From Flagellimonas okinawensis (GTDB lineage Bacteria > Bacteroidota > Bacteroidia > Flavobacteriales > Flavobacteriaceae), in the NCBI RefSeq assembly GCF_029194005.1, contig NZ_JARFVA010000003.1, positions 477,501 to 541,500 on the forward strand: a stretch of DNA of 64,000 bases, written 5' to 3'. Shown here piece by piece: positions 8,430-17,773 of the stretch (position 1 is the stretch's first letter; the number at the start of each line of letters is the position of its first letter). Under the pieces are notes generated by a model. It saw only the letters and a list, made by a program, of their open reading frames with translations, was not told the DNA's origin and ran no database searches. The translations under genes and the position numbers were made by a program.

Positions 8430-8485
8430 TGTCACAGCGAGCGCAGTCGAGATGTTTTCATCTTTCGACTGCGCTCAAGATGACA
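8430..8485. repeat. REP-like inverted repeat, copy 2 (degenerate)
   Basis: Left arm (8430-8454) contains GAGCGCAGTCGAGATG and right arm (8459-8485) contains CATCTTTCGACTGCGCTC. The arms form an imperfect hairpin and share the core of copy 1 at 6145-6212. It lies inside the presumed operon, between the two DUF4097-type genes, and a spurious in-frame start for the second gene falls within it. Confidence 0.8.
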
Positions 8486-8524
8486 AAACATCAATTACTT
8501 ATTAAAATCAAAAAACGAACAGTC

Positions 8525-9235
8525 ATGAAAAAATTGATCATCACCGCAGTTGTGGGAATGGCCACGCTATCCCTTAGTGCACAGAAAATCGTTGAAAAAA
8601 ACTTTAATTACTCTGGGCAATCCATTGATTTGGATGTAAAGTTTGCCAACCACATCGAAGTAAAAACATGGGATAAATCAACCATCTATTTTAAGGCGGA
8701 TATCACCATTGAAGATGGAAAATACTTGGATAAATTTAAACTGGATATTGATGAAAACAACAACTCTTTGAGTATTACTTCGGATGTTGAAGATGTTTTT
8801 GAAGCCTTCAAAGCGGAATGGGACAAAACCCATACAGATAGAAAAGGATATTATTTTTCCGGTGACACTTATGAGTTCAACTATGTGCTTTATGTTCCCA
8901 AAGGAGCAACCTTTAAAGTGAGCAGCATAAACGGGGACCTTGGTTCGGATATTATAGAAGGTGATTTTACCGCTGAATTGATCAATGGAGACATTGATAT
9001 TGCCAAATACAATGGTAATATGGATTTACAAACCATCAATGGAGAGATTGATTTGGTGATGAAAAACACAAGTTTAGTGGCCGAAACTATACACGGCAAT
9101 ATTTATGCAGATGAGAATTTGAAACTTACCGTAGCCGACCGCTATGTTGGTCAAAAAGTGACGGGTAGTTTTGATGGTGCTGCCCATAAGTTAAAACTGA
9201 ACACCATAAACGGAAACATGTACCTAAGGCTTTAA
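8525..9235 (+). CDS. Secreted DUF4097-type beta-repeat protein (second)
   Basis: A 236-residue paralogue-like partner of the preceding gene. The signal peptide MKKLIITAVVGMATLSLSAQ is followed by strands with the same N-G-D turns (SINGDLGSDIIEGDF, LINGDIDIAKYNGNMDLQTINGEIDLVM, TINGNMYLRL). Both proteins end in NGNMYLR. A longer frame opens at 8429 but starts inside the REP-like repeat and would place the signal peptide internally, so ATG 8525 is used. The stop overlaps the convergent DUF423 gene by 4 bases. Function unknown. Confidence 0.82.
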   Translation: MKKLIITAVVGMATLSLSAQKIVEKNFNYSGQSIDLDVKFANHIEVKTWDKSTIYFKADITIEDGKYLDKFKLDIDENNNSLSITSDVEDVFEAFKAEWDKTHTDRKGYYFSGDTYEFNYVLYVPKGATFKVSSINGDLGSDIIEGDFTAELINGDIDIAKYNGNMDLQTINGEIDLVMKNTSLVAETIHGNIYADENLKLTVADRYVGQKVTGSFDGAAHKLKLNTINGNMYLRL

Positions 9236-9624
9236 ATTAAATTGGATATAAAGGAATAGAGCAACAAGGCCCAACCCACCACTAAAAGTAATCCTCCCAT
9301 CGGGGTCACTGGGCCCAAAAAACGGGGTTTGTTTCCTTTTGCAGCCCCCAAACACAAGGCGTAAATACTGAACGAAAACAGTAAAGTGCCAAAAATAAAG
9401 CAGTTGACTATTGCTGAATCCAAAGGTTTGTCAAAACTTAGATTAAAGCCCAATACCAATAGCACAATTGCGTGATACATTTGATATTTGACCCCTGTCT
9501 CAAAACTTTGCAACAGCTCGGGGGTCAATTTCTTTTTTAGGGCATGGGCACCAAATGCTCCAAAAATCACTGCCAAAAGTCCGTAAAGCGCACCCATAAA
9601 CTGGGCCATAAATATTGTTTCCAT
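9232..9624 (-). CDS. DUF423 family membrane protein
   Basis: A 130-residue inner-membrane protein with four predicted helices. The opening GALYGLLAVIFGAFGAHALKKKL and the following FETGVKYQMYHAIVLLVLG are signatures of DUF423 (YwdK/YgdD type). I use the ATG at 9624; a longer frame reaching 9765 runs antiparallel through no recognisable domain and overlaps the next gene, where it would lack a signal or membrane start. It sits 14 bases downstream of the DUF2141 gene, in the same direction. Function unknown. Confidence 0.88.
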   Translation of the reverse strand: METIFMAQFMGALYGLLAVIFGAFGAHALKKKLTPELLQSFETGVKYQMYHAIVLLVLGFNLSFDKPLDSAIVNCFIFGTLLFSFSIYALCLGAAKGNKPRFLGPVTPMGGLLLVVGWALLLYSFISNLI

Positions 9625-9638
9625 TTTATCCGGGTTTA

Positions 9639-10049
9639 CTAAAGATCTATATGGATTTCGTGATCCGAATTCATTGTAAAGGCACATTCCTTGAATTTGG
9701 GCGGACCAAAAGTCTTCATTTTTCCCTTGGAAAAGGCCACTTTTTCTTTTGGAATTCCCAACCAATTGGTGTCCAACTTTCCATTATCGTTCTCATCATG
9801 AAAAACCGCCAATGCATATTCACCTTCGGGAAGGTCTGAAATGTTCAATTCCACACTCCCTTTATGTGCGGCTACACTATCCGATTTAAGTACATGGTCG
9901 AAGGATAAAAAGGCTTCATCCGAATCATAAACGGCCACATTTACCTTTCCTTTGGCGGATTCCACATTGTTGACCCGTATTGACAGAGTGTTCTGCGAAA
10001 AGCCGATAAGTGGAAATATCACGAAGAAGATAAAGAGAATTTGCTTCAT
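9639..10049 (-). CDS. Secreted DUF2141 family protein
   Basis: A 136-residue protein with a signal peptide ending FSQ (residue 19) and one Ig-like DUF2141 domain. The family hallmarks are KGKVNVAVYDSDEAFL, LPEGEYALAVFHDENDNGKLDTNWLGIPKE and the closing FGPPKFKECAF. Its start overlaps the stop of the upstream gene by 4 bases (ATGA at 10046-10049). Periplasmic or outer-membrane location is likely; the molecular role is not established. Confidence 0.92.
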   Translation of the reverse strand: MKQILFIFFVIFPLIGFSQNTLSIRVNNVESAKGKVNVAVYDSDEAFLSFDHVLKSDSVAAHKGSVELNISDLPEGEYALAVFHDENDNGKLDTNWLGIPKEKVAFSKGKMKTFGPPKFKECAFTMNSDHEIHIDL

Positions 10050-10489
10050 TGAACACCTTTTGCAGTTTCGTTGTTATTTAATAATTCGGTCTGCAAAAAT
10101 GCAAATAATTCCGTGGTTTCAATACTATCTTTAAGATTCACATACATTTTTAGTGAATCGTGATGTACCACTTTTATCTTTTGCTGATAAAGATCGTCCA
10201 CAAATACGTACACTTTGGTATTGGTAACGGAATCGTTGAAAACTCCCTTTTCCTTTTCCATCCACGAAAATCCACTGGAACGCTCCATTTCGGGCAGTTT
10301 TTGCACAAATAGGACACTATCCAATTCCGTTAAGGGTATTTTTTGATAATAAATCCCCGAAAATATTTTGAAGTTACCTTTCTCAATCTTGTGCCAGTTC
10401 TTGTAGTGTTCCACAAAAGTAAGAACACAAAGTATAATGGTCAGGACAATCAAAACGTTCCATAACCAATGTCTTTTTTTAGTTCCCAT
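10046..10489 (-). CDS. Membrane-anchored hypothetical protein
   Basis: A 147-residue protein of no family I recognise. It has a basic N-terminus (MGTKKRHW), one membrane helix (LWNVLIVLTIILCVLTFV) and an extracytoplasmic domain of about 110 residues. The longer frame reaching 10573 begins in AT-rich intergenic sequence and has two Cys-rich turns before the helix, so the ATG at 10489 is preferred. It is translationally coupled (ATGA overlap) to the DUF2141 gene. Confidence 0.7.
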   Translation of the reverse strand: MGTKKRHWLWNVLIVLTIILCVLTFVEHYKNWHKIEKGNFKIFSGIYYQKIPLTELDSVLFVQKLPEMERSSGFSWMEKEKGVFNDSVTNTKVYVFVDDLYQQKIKVVHHDSLKMYVNLKDSIETTELFAFLQTELLNNNETAKGVQ

Positions 10490-10614
10490 AGTATTTCTCG
10501 AAAAATCTTGTGCCCGAACAAATAATTCGTAACAAAGAAAGTAATTAATAGAACAACATTGGAATCTGTACAATATTGTATCCTAACTTGTTATCTTTAA
10601 ACAAACCACTAGCG

Positions 10615-11334
10615 ATGCCAACCTTGTTCAGAAAAATCAGAAAAGTGCTGCTTTCCCAAAACAGATTTACAAAATACCTTTTATATGCCATTGGTGAAAT
10701 AGTTTTGGTAGTGATTGGGATTTTGCTTGCCTTACAGATAAACACATGGAACCAAGAGACAAGCAATAGAAAAGAAGAGCGGTTTTATCTGAAAAAATTA
10801 CAAGTGAATCTAGTCCAAGACACGGTCCATTTGAGTGCTAGAACCCGACAATTGAATTACACCTTGGACAGCCTTAATAGTTTAGAAGCCCAATTATTAG
10901 ATCAAAACTTAAAGGAATTCAAGAGTGAGAATATGTTCGCCGGACTCATCACCCTCTTTAGGATTCAACCCCAAACCTCCACTTTTGATAATTTGATTTC
11001 TACGGGAAAACTGGAATTGATCTCAAATCAATCCATAATAGATTCCCTGTTCAATTATTACAACGACATAAACAATTACACCAACCAACAGTTGGCGGCA
11101 GATGAGACCTATACGCGACAAACCATCGGTCCCAGATTAATGGGAATTAAAGGAGGGATGTTCAATGGTTTAAAAAGTAGTTTAAGCAAAGAAGATGAAA
11201 TTTTTATTTTGAATGCGATTGAATTAAGAAAATTGTTGATCAACGGCATATACCAAAGTTACCTGACATCACTACATAGAAATAAAAACATTTATAAGAT
11301 GATTGCATCGGAAATTGAGCCTAATATAGAATAG
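10615..11334 (+). CDS. DUF6090 family membrane protein
   Basis: A 239-residue protein with the family's signature opening, FRKIRKVLLSQNRFTKYLLYAIGEIVLVVIGILLALQINTWNQE: a basic segment followed by one membrane helix. The rest is a mostly helical extracytoplasmic domain. The ATG at 10615 gives the normal family start; the in-frame TTG at 10576 adds 13 unrelated residues. It stands alone and divergent from the minus-strand genes to its left. Function unknown. Confidence 0.85.
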   Translation: MPTLFRKIRKVLLSQNRFTKYLLYAIGEIVLVVIGILLALQINTWNQETSNRKEERFYLKKLQVNLVQDTVHLSARTRQLNYTLDSLNSLEAQLLDQNLKEFKSENMFAGLITLFRIQPQTSTFDNLISTGKLELISNQSIIDSLFNYYNDINNYTNQQLAADETYTRQTIGPRLMGIKGGMFNGLKSSLSKEDEIFILNAIELRKLLINGIYQSYLTSLHRNKNIYKMIASEIEPNIE

Positions 11335-11383
11335 GTTTTCAGAATTGTGATTTAAGGTTGACCTTTGTAAAAAACCAACTATA

Positions 11384-12139
11384 ATGGATTTCACCAACAA
11401 ATATGTACTAATAACAGGTGCCTCCCGTGGCATCGGAAAAGCAACTGCTATGGCTTTTGCCAAAAAAGGGGCCAAAGTGGGCGTCAACTATCGAAGCAAT
11501 GATGAAGTGGCACAACATACTTTAGCAGAATTACCCGGCGAAGGTCATCAACTTTTTAAAAGAGATATCTCACAAAAGTCAGAGACCGAAGCCTTGATCA
11601 ACGATTTTGTTAAAGCGTTTGGTCGTCTTGATGTGTTGGTGAACAATGCCGGTATTTCCATTTTTCATGAAATAGACAAGGTCGATTTTGACCATTGGAC
11701 CAACGCTTGGGAAAAAACCTTTGAAACCAATCTGTTTGCAGTCGCCAATCTATGCTATTGGGGAGCCAAGGCCATGATGAAAACTGGAGGAGGACATATT
11801 GTAAGTGTATCTTCTCGAGGTGCATTTCGAGGAGAACCTACCAAACCGGCCTATGGTGCCAGCAAAGCCGCATTGAATTCCATGAGTCAATCCTTGGCCA
11901 AAAAATTGGCGCTGCACAATATTTACGTCGGAGTGGTCGCCCCTGGGTTCACCGAAACCGAAATGGCCAAAGAAACCCTTACTCCTGCCGAACGGGAAAA
12001 TCTGTTGCGAGAATCCCCCTTTAAACGTATGGCCCAACCCGAAGAAGTGGCTCATGCAATATTGTTCCTGGCATCTGCGGAGGCAGCCTATTCTTCAGGA
12101 ACGATCATCGATGTAAACGGCGCATCCTATTTAAGATAA
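11384..12139 (+). CDS. Short-chain dehydrogenase/reductase (FabG-like)
   Basis: A 251-residue NAD(P)-dependent oxidoreductase with a Rossmann fold. Cofactor motif TGASRGIG is at residues 11-18, NNAG at 87-90, the catalytic Ser near 143-144 and the YxxxK pair at Y157/K161. The C-terminal GTIIDVNGASYLR is typical of classical SDRs close to 3-oxoacyl-ACP reductase. Substrate cannot be set from sequence alone. A small uncharacterised gene follows 6 bases after the stop. Confidence 0.92.
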   Translation: MDFTNKYVLITGASRGIGKATAMAFAKKGAKVGVNYRSNDEVAQHTLAELPGEGHQLFKRDISQKSETEALINDFVKAFGRLDVLVNNAGISIFHEIDKVDFDHWTNAWEKTFETNLFAVANLCYWGAKAMMKTGGGHIVSVSSRGAFRGEPTKPAYGASKAALNSMSQSLAKKLALHNIYVGVVAPGFTETEMAKETLTPAERENLLRESPFKRMAQPEEVAHAILFLASAEAAYSSGTIIDVNGASYLR

Positions 12140-12145
12140 TTATTT

Positions 12146-12622
12146 ATGAAGGCCTCAACCGTAGCACAACTTAAAAAAGAACTCCAATTCAAATCGCAAG
12201 AAGAAATCATGGAACTTTGCCTTCGTTTGGCCCGATTCAAAAAAGAAAACAAGGAATTACTCACCTATTTGTTGTTTGAATCCGACAGCGAGGAGGGCTA
12301 CATCGAAACCGTAAAGGAAGAAGTCGATGACATGTTCGCCGACATCAATATCAACAGTTACTTCTACATTAAAAAAAGCGTTCGAAAAATACTTAGGACC
12401 ATCAAAAAATACATACGCTATTCGGGCAACAAGGCCACCGAAGTGGAACTATTGCTCTATTTCTGTGAAAAATTGAAATCGTTTAGACCTTCCATTAACA
12501 GAAACACTACACTAAAGAATTTGTATAACCGACAACTGGAATACATCAAAAAGAAAATCCCTTTGCTCCATGAAGACTTGCAACATGATTATGGGATGAT
12601 TCTTGATGAACTCTATTATTGA
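12146..12622 (+). CDS. Uncharacterised helical cytoplasmic protein
   Basis: A 158-residue protein with no signal peptide or membrane helix. It is rich in Lys, Glu and Leu and looks all-helical, with a Tyr-rich centre (NSYFYIKKSVRKILRTIKKYIRY). It starts 6 bases after the SDR gene and is probably co-transcribed. I do not recognise a named family; it is likely a conserved flavobacterial protein. Confidence 0.75.
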   Translation: MKASTVAQLKKELQFKSQEEIMELCLRLARFKKENKELLTYLLFESDSEEGYIETVKEEVDDMFADININSYFYIKKSVRKILRTIKKYIRYSGNKATEVELLLYFCEKLKSFRPSINRNTTLKNLYNRQLEYIKKKIPLLHEDLQHDYGMILDELYY

Positions 12623-12757
12623 TTGCCCAATAAAACGCACATATTTCACAAGTACATCTTAAAATATTCAAGGATTCGGTTGATTTGGCTAAATTTTCTC
12701 ATCCATATTGAGTAAATTGTGACTTTATTCTAACTACTCATAACCAACCTTGACATC

Positions 12758-15700
12758 ATGAGAATGCCAACAACCCCTTTAAAGACATGGACGCTACTTT
12801 CCATGTTCTTTTCAACCTTATTTATTTACGCACAAAATGCAACCCCTATTACCGTAGACACCAGCTTTTATAGTGGTTTCGAATGGAGAAATATTGGCCC
12901 GAACCGTGGCGGTCGGACCTTGGGCTCTGCAGGAAGTCCATCCCGACCCAATGAATATTACTTTGGGGCCACAGGTGGTGGCCTATGGAAGACCATAGAC
13001 GGAGGAAACACTTGGGAGTGTGTTACCGATGGCCAAGTCACCAGTTCATCCGTAGGAGCAGTGGCCGTGGCAGAAACCAACCCGGATGTAGTTTACATCG
13101 GTATGGGAGAAACACAGCTACGAGGAAGCATCACACAAGGTGATGGTGTTTATAAAACAACGGATGGCGGTAAAACCTGGACCCATTTAGGGCTTGAAGA
13201 AACCCAAGCCATTTCTAGAGTTCGTATAGACCCAACCAATGAAAATATTGTTTATGTGGCCGCTTTGGGACACCCTTATGGCGAAAACGAGGAGCGCGGT
13301 GTTTTTAAATCCGTTGACGGAGGAAAAACATGGAAAAAAGTACTTTATGTAAGTGACAAAGCAGGAGCCGCCGACTTGATCATAGATCGTAACAATCCTA
13401 ATGTACTTTATGCCAGTACTTGGCAAGTGTACCGTAAAGCTTGGAAAATGTGGGGCGGTGGTCCGGACAGTAAACTTTGGAAATCCACCGATGGCGGTGA
13501 AACCTGGACCGACCTCACCGAAAACCCGGGAATGCCAGAAGGTCCCATTGGTAAGATAGGAGTTACTGTCTCCCCTGCAGACTCCAACCGTGTTTGGGCC
13601 ATTGTAGAAGCCAACGAAGGCGGAGTTTTCCGTTCCGATGATGGTGGAAAAACATGGGAAATGACCAACAACGAACGTAAACTAAGACAACGTGCCTTTT
13701 ACTATTCCAGAATTTATGCCGACCCAAAAGACAAGGATGTGGTATATGGCCTAAACGTAGGATTCTTTAAGTCTACCGATGGAGGAAAGACTTTTGATGT
13801 CACCATCAACACACCACATAGCGACAACCACGATCTATGGATAGACCCCAATAACCCTGATAGAATGATAAGCTCCAATGACGGAGGTGGAGTGGTTAGC
13901 ATCAATGGGGGGAAAACATGGACCGACCAAGATTACCCAACGGCACAATTCTATCACGTGATGGCCACCAGCGATGTTCCCTATCATGTGGCAGGCGCAC
14001 AACAAGACAATTCCACATTGGCCATGCCCAGTGAAGGATGGGAATTTATGCAAGCCCGGGGCCCCAGTTCCGAATGGTACTACGCCGTTGGTGGCGGGGA
14101 GAGTGGTTGGATCACACAAAGTCCTACCAATCCCGATATTTTTTACGCCGGAAGCCAAGGCGCGCTATTAACAAGGTACGACCGAAGCAACGGACAGACC
14201 AGAGACATTCAGGTGTATCCTCGCTTTTTCTCTGGTGAACCGGCCAGTGCCCTTCCAGAACGTTGGCAATGGACTTTCCCCATTATGTTCGCGCCAAAAG
14301 ACCCGAATGTAATGTACACTTGCTCCCAGCACGTATGGAAAACCACCAACGATGGACAGACATGGGAAAGGATAAGTCCTGACCTAACTTACGCAGATCC
14401 GGAAACCTTAGGTAAAACCGGTGGTGTGATCACCATGGACATGAACGGTCCGGAAATCTATGCCACTGTTTTCGCACTGGCTCCGTCCAATCACGATATC
14501 AACACCATTTGGGCCGGTTCCGATGATGGAAAAATCCACATCACAAGAGACGGAGGGGAAAATTGGGAGGATATTACTCCTGAAGATTTACCAAAATATT
14601 CAAGAGTAAGCATCATAGAAGAATCAATCCATAACCCTGGAACTTTATATGTAGCTGCCAACAGGTACCAAGTAGACGACAGGGCGCCATACGTTTTTAA
14701 AACGCACGATTATGGAAAAACATGGACCAAGATCATTACCGGAATAGAAGATGGACACTTCGCCAGAGCGATTCGTGAAGATCACAAAAGAGAAGGCCTA
14801 TTGTTTTTGGCCACCGAACACGGAGTTTATTTTTCCATTAATGATGGTGCCGAATGGCAATCCCTTCAATTGAACTTACCCGATACCCCGATCAGGGATT
14901 TGGTGATCAAGGATAACGATGTTGTTCTGGGTTCCCATGGTAGAGGGTTTTGGATCTTGGACGACATTCAACCTTTTAGGGAGTATTCAGAAGATTTAAA
15001 AAGTCAGAAAAACGTATTATTCAAGCCCACCAATGCTATTAGGGGTATTTACAACGCCAATTTCCAGTATTACCTGGAAGAAGAAGTGGATACGGTAACT
15101 TTCTCCATTTTTGACGCCGACAACAACCTCATTGAGTCTTTTGGTGGCAACAAACCAAAATACGAAGAAACCGGAGGCTCATCTTGGTGGAGCAGATTCA
15201 GCAGTACAAAACCCACCACGGCAAAAGGCATCAACACCTTTACTTGGAATTTGAGATACCCCGATCCTACCACATTCGACGGTATTATAATTTGGGGAGC
15301 TTCGGCCACAACTGGACCAAAAGCACCTCTAGGGGATTACACCATACAAATGAAAGTGGGTCCTGAAGTCATCAAGAGTTATCCATTTAAAATTGAAATG
15401 GACCCCAACTTGAAAGGAATTACAGCTGAAGACCTTCAAAAACAGTTTGAATTGGCTTCAAAAATCACGGAAAAGGCTACCATTGCCAACGAAGCTGTCA
15501 TCCAAATAAGAAGCATACGTAAACAAATTGATAGTTTGGGCAAAGGTGTTTCCAGCAGAAAGTTTACCAAACTTTCCGAAGACTTTATGGAAACCTTGAC
15601 CGAAATCGAGAATGATCTCTATCAGACCAAAAACCAATCAGGACAGGATCCTTTGAACTTCCCCATCAAATTGAACAATAGATTCAATGCCCTGCAAAGA

Positions 15701-15874
15701 AGCATTGAAAACGGGGATGCCAGACCAACGGATGCCGCCTATGTGGTGTTTGATGAGCTTACGGCCGAATTGGACGGTCATATGGCCAAACTGAACAGTG
15801 CATTGGAAAAAGAGCTTCCCAAAGTAAATGCTATTTTGGAGGATAGTGGAGTTTCAAACATTAGTCTGGATTAA
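12758..15874 (+). CDS. Secreted BNR/Asp-box repeat (sortilin-like) protein
   Basis: A 1038-residue exported protein with a signal peptide ending YAQ at residue 26. Residues from about 45 to 760 carry at least nine Asp-box motifs of the form S/T-x-D-G-G-x-T-W (for example KTIDGGNTW, KSTDGGETW, RSDDGGKTW), which define six- to ten-bladed beta-propellers of the sortilin/VPS10 and WD40/YVTN/BNR type. The C-terminal 250 residues form a beta domain and then a helical region. Such proteins are often annotated as glycosyl hydrolases, but I see no evidence of catalysis. The gene is intact; the substrate or ligand is unknown. Confidence 0.88.
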   Translation: MRMPTTPLKTWTLLSMFFSTLFIYAQNATPITVDTSFYSGFEWRNIGPNRGGRTLGSAGSPSRPNEYYFGATGGGLWKTIDGGNTWECVTDGQVTSSSVGAVAVAETNPDVVYIGMGETQLRGSITQGDGVYKTTDGGKTWTHLGLEETQAISRVRIDPTNENIVYVAALGHPYGENEERGVFKSVDGGKTWKKVLYVSDKAGAADLIIDRNNPNVLYASTWQVYRKAWKMWGGGPDSKLWKSTDGGETWTDLTENPGMPEGPIGKIGVTVSPADSNRVWAIVEANEGGVFRSDDGGKTWEMTNNERKLRQRAFYYSRIYADPKDKDVVYGLNVGFFKSTDGGKTFDVTINTPHSDNHDLWIDPNNPDRMISSNDGGGVVSINGGKTWTDQDYPTAQFYHVMATSDVPYHVAGAQQDNSTLAMPSEGWEFMQARGPSSEWYYAVGGGESGWITQSPTNPDIFYAGSQGALLTRYDRSNGQTRDIQVYPRFFSGEPASALPERWQWTFPIMFAPKDPNVMYTCSQHVWKTTNDGQTWERISPDLTYADPETLGKTGGVITMDMNGPEIYATVFALAPSNHDINTIWAGSDDGKIHITRDGGENWEDITPEDLPKYSRVSIIEESIHNPGTLYVAANRYQVDDRAPYVFKTHDYGKTWTKIITGIEDGHFARAIREDHKREGLLFLATEHGVYFSINDGAEWQSLQLNLPDTPIRDLVIKDNDVVLGSHGRGFWILDDIQPFREYSEDLKSQKNVLFKPTNAIRGIYNANFQYYLEEEVDTVTFSIFDADNNLIESFGGNKPKYEETGGSSWWSRFSSTKPTTAKGINTFTWNLRYPDPTTFDGIIIWGASATTGPKAPLGDYTIQMKVGPEVIKSYPFKIEMDPNLKGITAEDLQKQFELASKITEKATIANEAVIQIRSIRKQIDSLGKGVSSRKFTKLSEDFMETLTEIENDLYQTKNQSGQDPLNFPIKLNNRFNALQRSIENGDARPTDAAYVVFDELTAELDGHMAKLNSALEKELPKVNAILEDSGVSNISLD

Positions 15875-15946
15875 AAAGTAATCAGCTCAGAGCAATAGAG
15901 AGCAAATCGTTACCTTTAAAGGAAATCTGTACATAAATTAACCGTT

Positions 15947-17689
15947 ATGAGCCGTTCCTTGATAAAAGTGATGATTTGCTCTTTTTGTTTAATTGCTCTT
16001 TCATGTAAGGAGGAATCAAAAGAGAAAAGCAATCCGCCCGTTGAAAATGCCAAGTGGTGGAAAGAAGCCATTGTATATCAAATCTATCCACGAAGCTTTA
16101 AGGATTCGGATGGTGATGGGGTCGGTGACCTAAAAGGCATCATTCAAAAATTGGATTACATCAAAAGTTTGGGCGTTACAGCTGTTTGGCTGAATCCCAT
16201 CTACACTTCCCCTAATGCCGACAACGGTTATGATGTGAGCAACTATCGCGACATCATGGAGGAGTTCGGCACTATGGCGGATTTTGATAGTTTACTCTCC
16301 GGAATGCACCAAAGGGACATCAAATTGGTGATGGATATTGTGGTGAACCACAGTAGTGATGAGCACGAGTGGTTTAAACAGTCTAGAAGTTCACGTGACA
16401 ATCCCTATCGTGATTATTACCATTGGTGGCCTGCCGAAAAAGGTGAACCTCCATATCGCTACAGTTTGTTCGATGCCAAAGGGGATGCTTGGCAATACGA
16501 TTCAATAACCGACGCTTACTATTTACATTACTTCGCCAAACAACAGCCGGACCTCAACTGGTCCAATCCCAAAGTGCGGCAAGAAGTTTACGATATAATG
16601 AAATTTTGGGCCGACAAGGGTGTGGACGGATTCCGTTTGGATGCTTTTCAGTTTGCAGCGAAGGATACCACCTACCCCAAGTTTCCAGATGGGTTCGAAA
16701 AGGATTTCATTCAATATTACGCCATGCAAGATGGGTTGCATGACTATTTGAAGGAAATGAACGAAGAAGTGTTCAGTAAGTATGATGTAATGAGCGTTGC
16801 CGAAGGCGCTGGACGAAATTTTAAAGATGCCCATAAACTAGTAGACCAAGACCGCAACGAATTGAATATGGCCTATGCCTTTGAAGGTGTGGACGTTCCC
16901 AAATATGAGGGATACGACCTCAAGACCATGAAAGATGTGTTCACCAAGTGGGACCAAGAATTTGCCGACGATGGTTGGCTTTCCATATTCCTCTCCAACC
17001 ACGACCAAGCACGAATGGTGAGCCGATGGGGGAACGACAGCAAAGCCTTTAGAAGTCCCTCCACCAAACTGTTGAATACGTTTATACTCAGCATGCGTGG
17101 CACTCCTTATTGTTATTACGGAGATGAACTGGGCATGACCAACATCGATTTTGATTCCATTTCACAGTACCAAGATATTGCAGCTATTAACGGATACCAA
17201 AAAGCACTTTCCGAAGGAGAGGATATGGCACTTTTTATGGAGAAGCTCAATTTTGGATCGAGAGACAACGGTAGGACCCCAATGCAGTGGGACAATTCAG
17301 AACACGCAGGCTTTACCAATGCAACACCATGGCTTCCTGTGAATGACAATCATGTAGATATTAATGTGGAAGAGGAAAACTCCGATACAAATTCCGTACT
17401 GAACCACTTTAGGAAAATGACAGAGCTAAGAAAGAAAAATCCGGTCTTGGTTTATGGGTCATATGAACTTGTGGCACCAGAACATCCAACTATTTATGCC
17501 TACACCAGAAATTTGGATGACACAAAGGTATTGGTGTTGTTAAACTTTTCTAAAGAAAACTCCGAAATCCAGTTGGACGAACAATGGAGCAACCATTCTA
17601 TTCTGATCAATAATTATTCTGACCTTGATTTTATTGACAATTCAATAAAATTGAAGCCATATCAAGCTGTGATTTTAAACATTGACTAA
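15947..17689 (+). CDS. GH13 alpha-glucosidase, lipoprotein
   Basis: A 580-residue family GH13 enzyme that hydrolyses alpha-glucosidic bonds. Residues 1-20 form a lipoprotein signal ending LSC, so it is anchored in the outer membrane or periplasm. The barrel starts at WWKEAIVYQIYPRSF. Catalytic residues are D232 (GFRLDAF), E286 (SVAEG) and D353 (NHD). The order and motifs resemble oligo-1,6-glucosidase or alpha-glucosidase rather than endo-amylase. It follows the BNR-protein gene by 72 bases, and no SusC/SusD pair is in this window. Confidence 0.93.
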   Translation: MSRSLIKVMICSFCLIALSCKEESKEKSNPPVENAKWWKEAIVYQIYPRSFKDSDGDGVGDLKGIIQKLDYIKSLGVTAVWLNPIYTSPNADNGYDVSNYRDIMEEFGTMADFDSLLSGMHQRDIKLVMDIVVNHSSDEHEWFKQSRSSRDNPYRDYYHWWPAEKGEPPYRYSLFDAKGDAWQYDSITDAYYLHYFAKQQPDLNWSNPKVRQEVYDIMKFWADKGVDGFRLDAFQFAAKDTTYPKFPDGFEKDFIQYYAMQDGLHDYLKEMNEEVFSKYDVMSVAEGAGRNFKDAHKLVDQDRNELNMAYAFEGVDVPKYEGYDLKTMKDVFTKWDQEFADDGWLSIFLSNHDQARMVSRWGNDSKAFRSPSTKLLNTFILSMRGTPYCYYGDELGMTNIDFDSISQYQDIAAINGYQKALSEGEDMALFMEKLNFGSRDNGRTPMQWDNSEHAGFTNATPWLPVNDNHVDINVEEENSDTNSVLNHFRKMTELRKKNPVLVYGSYELVAPEHPTIYAYTRNLDDTKVLVLLNFSKENSEIQLDEQWSNHSILINNYSDLDFIDNSIKLKPYQAVILNID

Positions 17690-17751
17690 TGTTGCCGATG
17701 AAATGAGAATAATTCTAAATTAACCACAACTATTTACCCTACAATACTTTA

Positions 17752-17767
17752 TTCGTAATTTTACGAA
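17752..17767. promoter_or_regulatory. Palindromic candidate operator of the metal efflux operon
   Basis: TTCGTAA (17752-17758) and TTACGAA (17761-17767) are perfect arms around TT, ending 6 bases before the first ATG of the efflux operon. It also covers a -7-like TAATTTTA. The position suits a repressor that blocks transcription start; the regulator is not in the window. Confidence 0.5.
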
Positions 17768-17773
17768 GTCAGG

